Assembly: GCA_002401955.1 (NCBI GenBank)
Contig: NVUQ01000091.1
Coordinates: 1 to 37,019, forward strand
Source of the DNA: Flavobacteriales bacterium
GTDB lineage: Bacteria > Bacteroidota > Bacteroidia > Flavobacteriales_E > Vicingaceae
Direction: 5' to 3'
Length of the DNA: 37,019 bases
Part shown: positions 36,927 through 37,019 of the stretch, in pieces
Position numbering within the stretch: position 1 is the first letter of the stretch
Layout: each line of letters begins with the position of its first letter
Position numbers and translations under genes: made by a program
The notes under the pieces: generated by a model
Told to the model about the DNA's origin: nothing
Seen by the model: the letters and a program-made list of their open reading frames with translations, nothing else
The model's database searches: none

Positions 36927-37019
36927 TACCAATTATGAATCAAAACACCCGTTATAAGCTTCTAAAAAATACTTGTTATGTGTAATACTTAAAATTTGAT
37001 TTACAGATAGTTTGTTTTT

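Overview
This AT-rich window looks like the chromosome of a member of the Bacteroidota, most likely Flavobacteriales. The evidence is a PorP/SprF-family protein, two proteins with the gliding-motility (type B) C-terminal domain of the type IX secretion system (T9SS), a 'two-component regulator propeller' plus Y_Y_Y sensor, a YfiR-like protein, and a promoter matching the Bacteroidota TTG / TAnnTTTG consensus. I see no tRNA, rRNA, transposase, integrase, phage structural gene or CRISPR array.

Layout. Positions 1-648 are non-coding and hold a degenerate tandem repeat of about 300 bp rich in short hairpins. Then come aceB-aceA (glyoxylate shunt, minus strand) and, divergently, katG (catalase-peroxidase). 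katG ends at a strong bidirectional terminator facing a small unknown gene and an OsmC-like peroxidase.

The centre (7164-24971, minus strand) is the most distinctive part: seven genes in a row with gaps of only 4-83 bp. In transcription order they are three giant paralogous secreted fibre proteins (1141, about 1052 and about 1048 aa), a small T9SS type B substrate with a SprB-like repeat, a PorP/SprF-like outer-membrane protein, a PorE-like TPR/propeller/OmpA protein, and a 1273-aa receptor joining a periplasmic propeller to an adenylate cyclase and an HD phosphohydrolase domain. The fibres share an almost identical N-terminal module and VGIGT..P stalk repeats but end in different caps (C1q-like, S74 self-cleaving chaperone, unknown beta domain). 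A consensus promoter at 25000-25030 sits just upstream of the first fibre. My reading is a surface-fibre locus with its own envelope anchoring parts and a cAMP-signalling receptor; that these act together is inference.

Rightwards (25106-28454) a YfiR-like protein, a TPR protein and a HAMP/SpoIIE phosphatase form a compact signalling operon. Then come a tiny, very basic secreted protein, ferritin, an OmpR-type response regulator and histidine kinase preceded by four phased TTAACA repeats, and comF. On the plus strand (32839-36731) are a coiled-coil membrane protein, a DUF3078-like outer-membrane protein, an ECF sigma factor, and an overlapping membrane protein that looks like its anti-sigma factor but carries PKD domains and a T9SS type B C-terminal domain outside the cytoplasmic membrane.

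KatG, OsmC-like protein and ferritin supply peroxide and iron handling. Four separate signalling modules in 37 kb (cyclase receptor, YfiR/SpoIIE, two-component, sigma/anti-sigma) all appear to look at the cell envelope.
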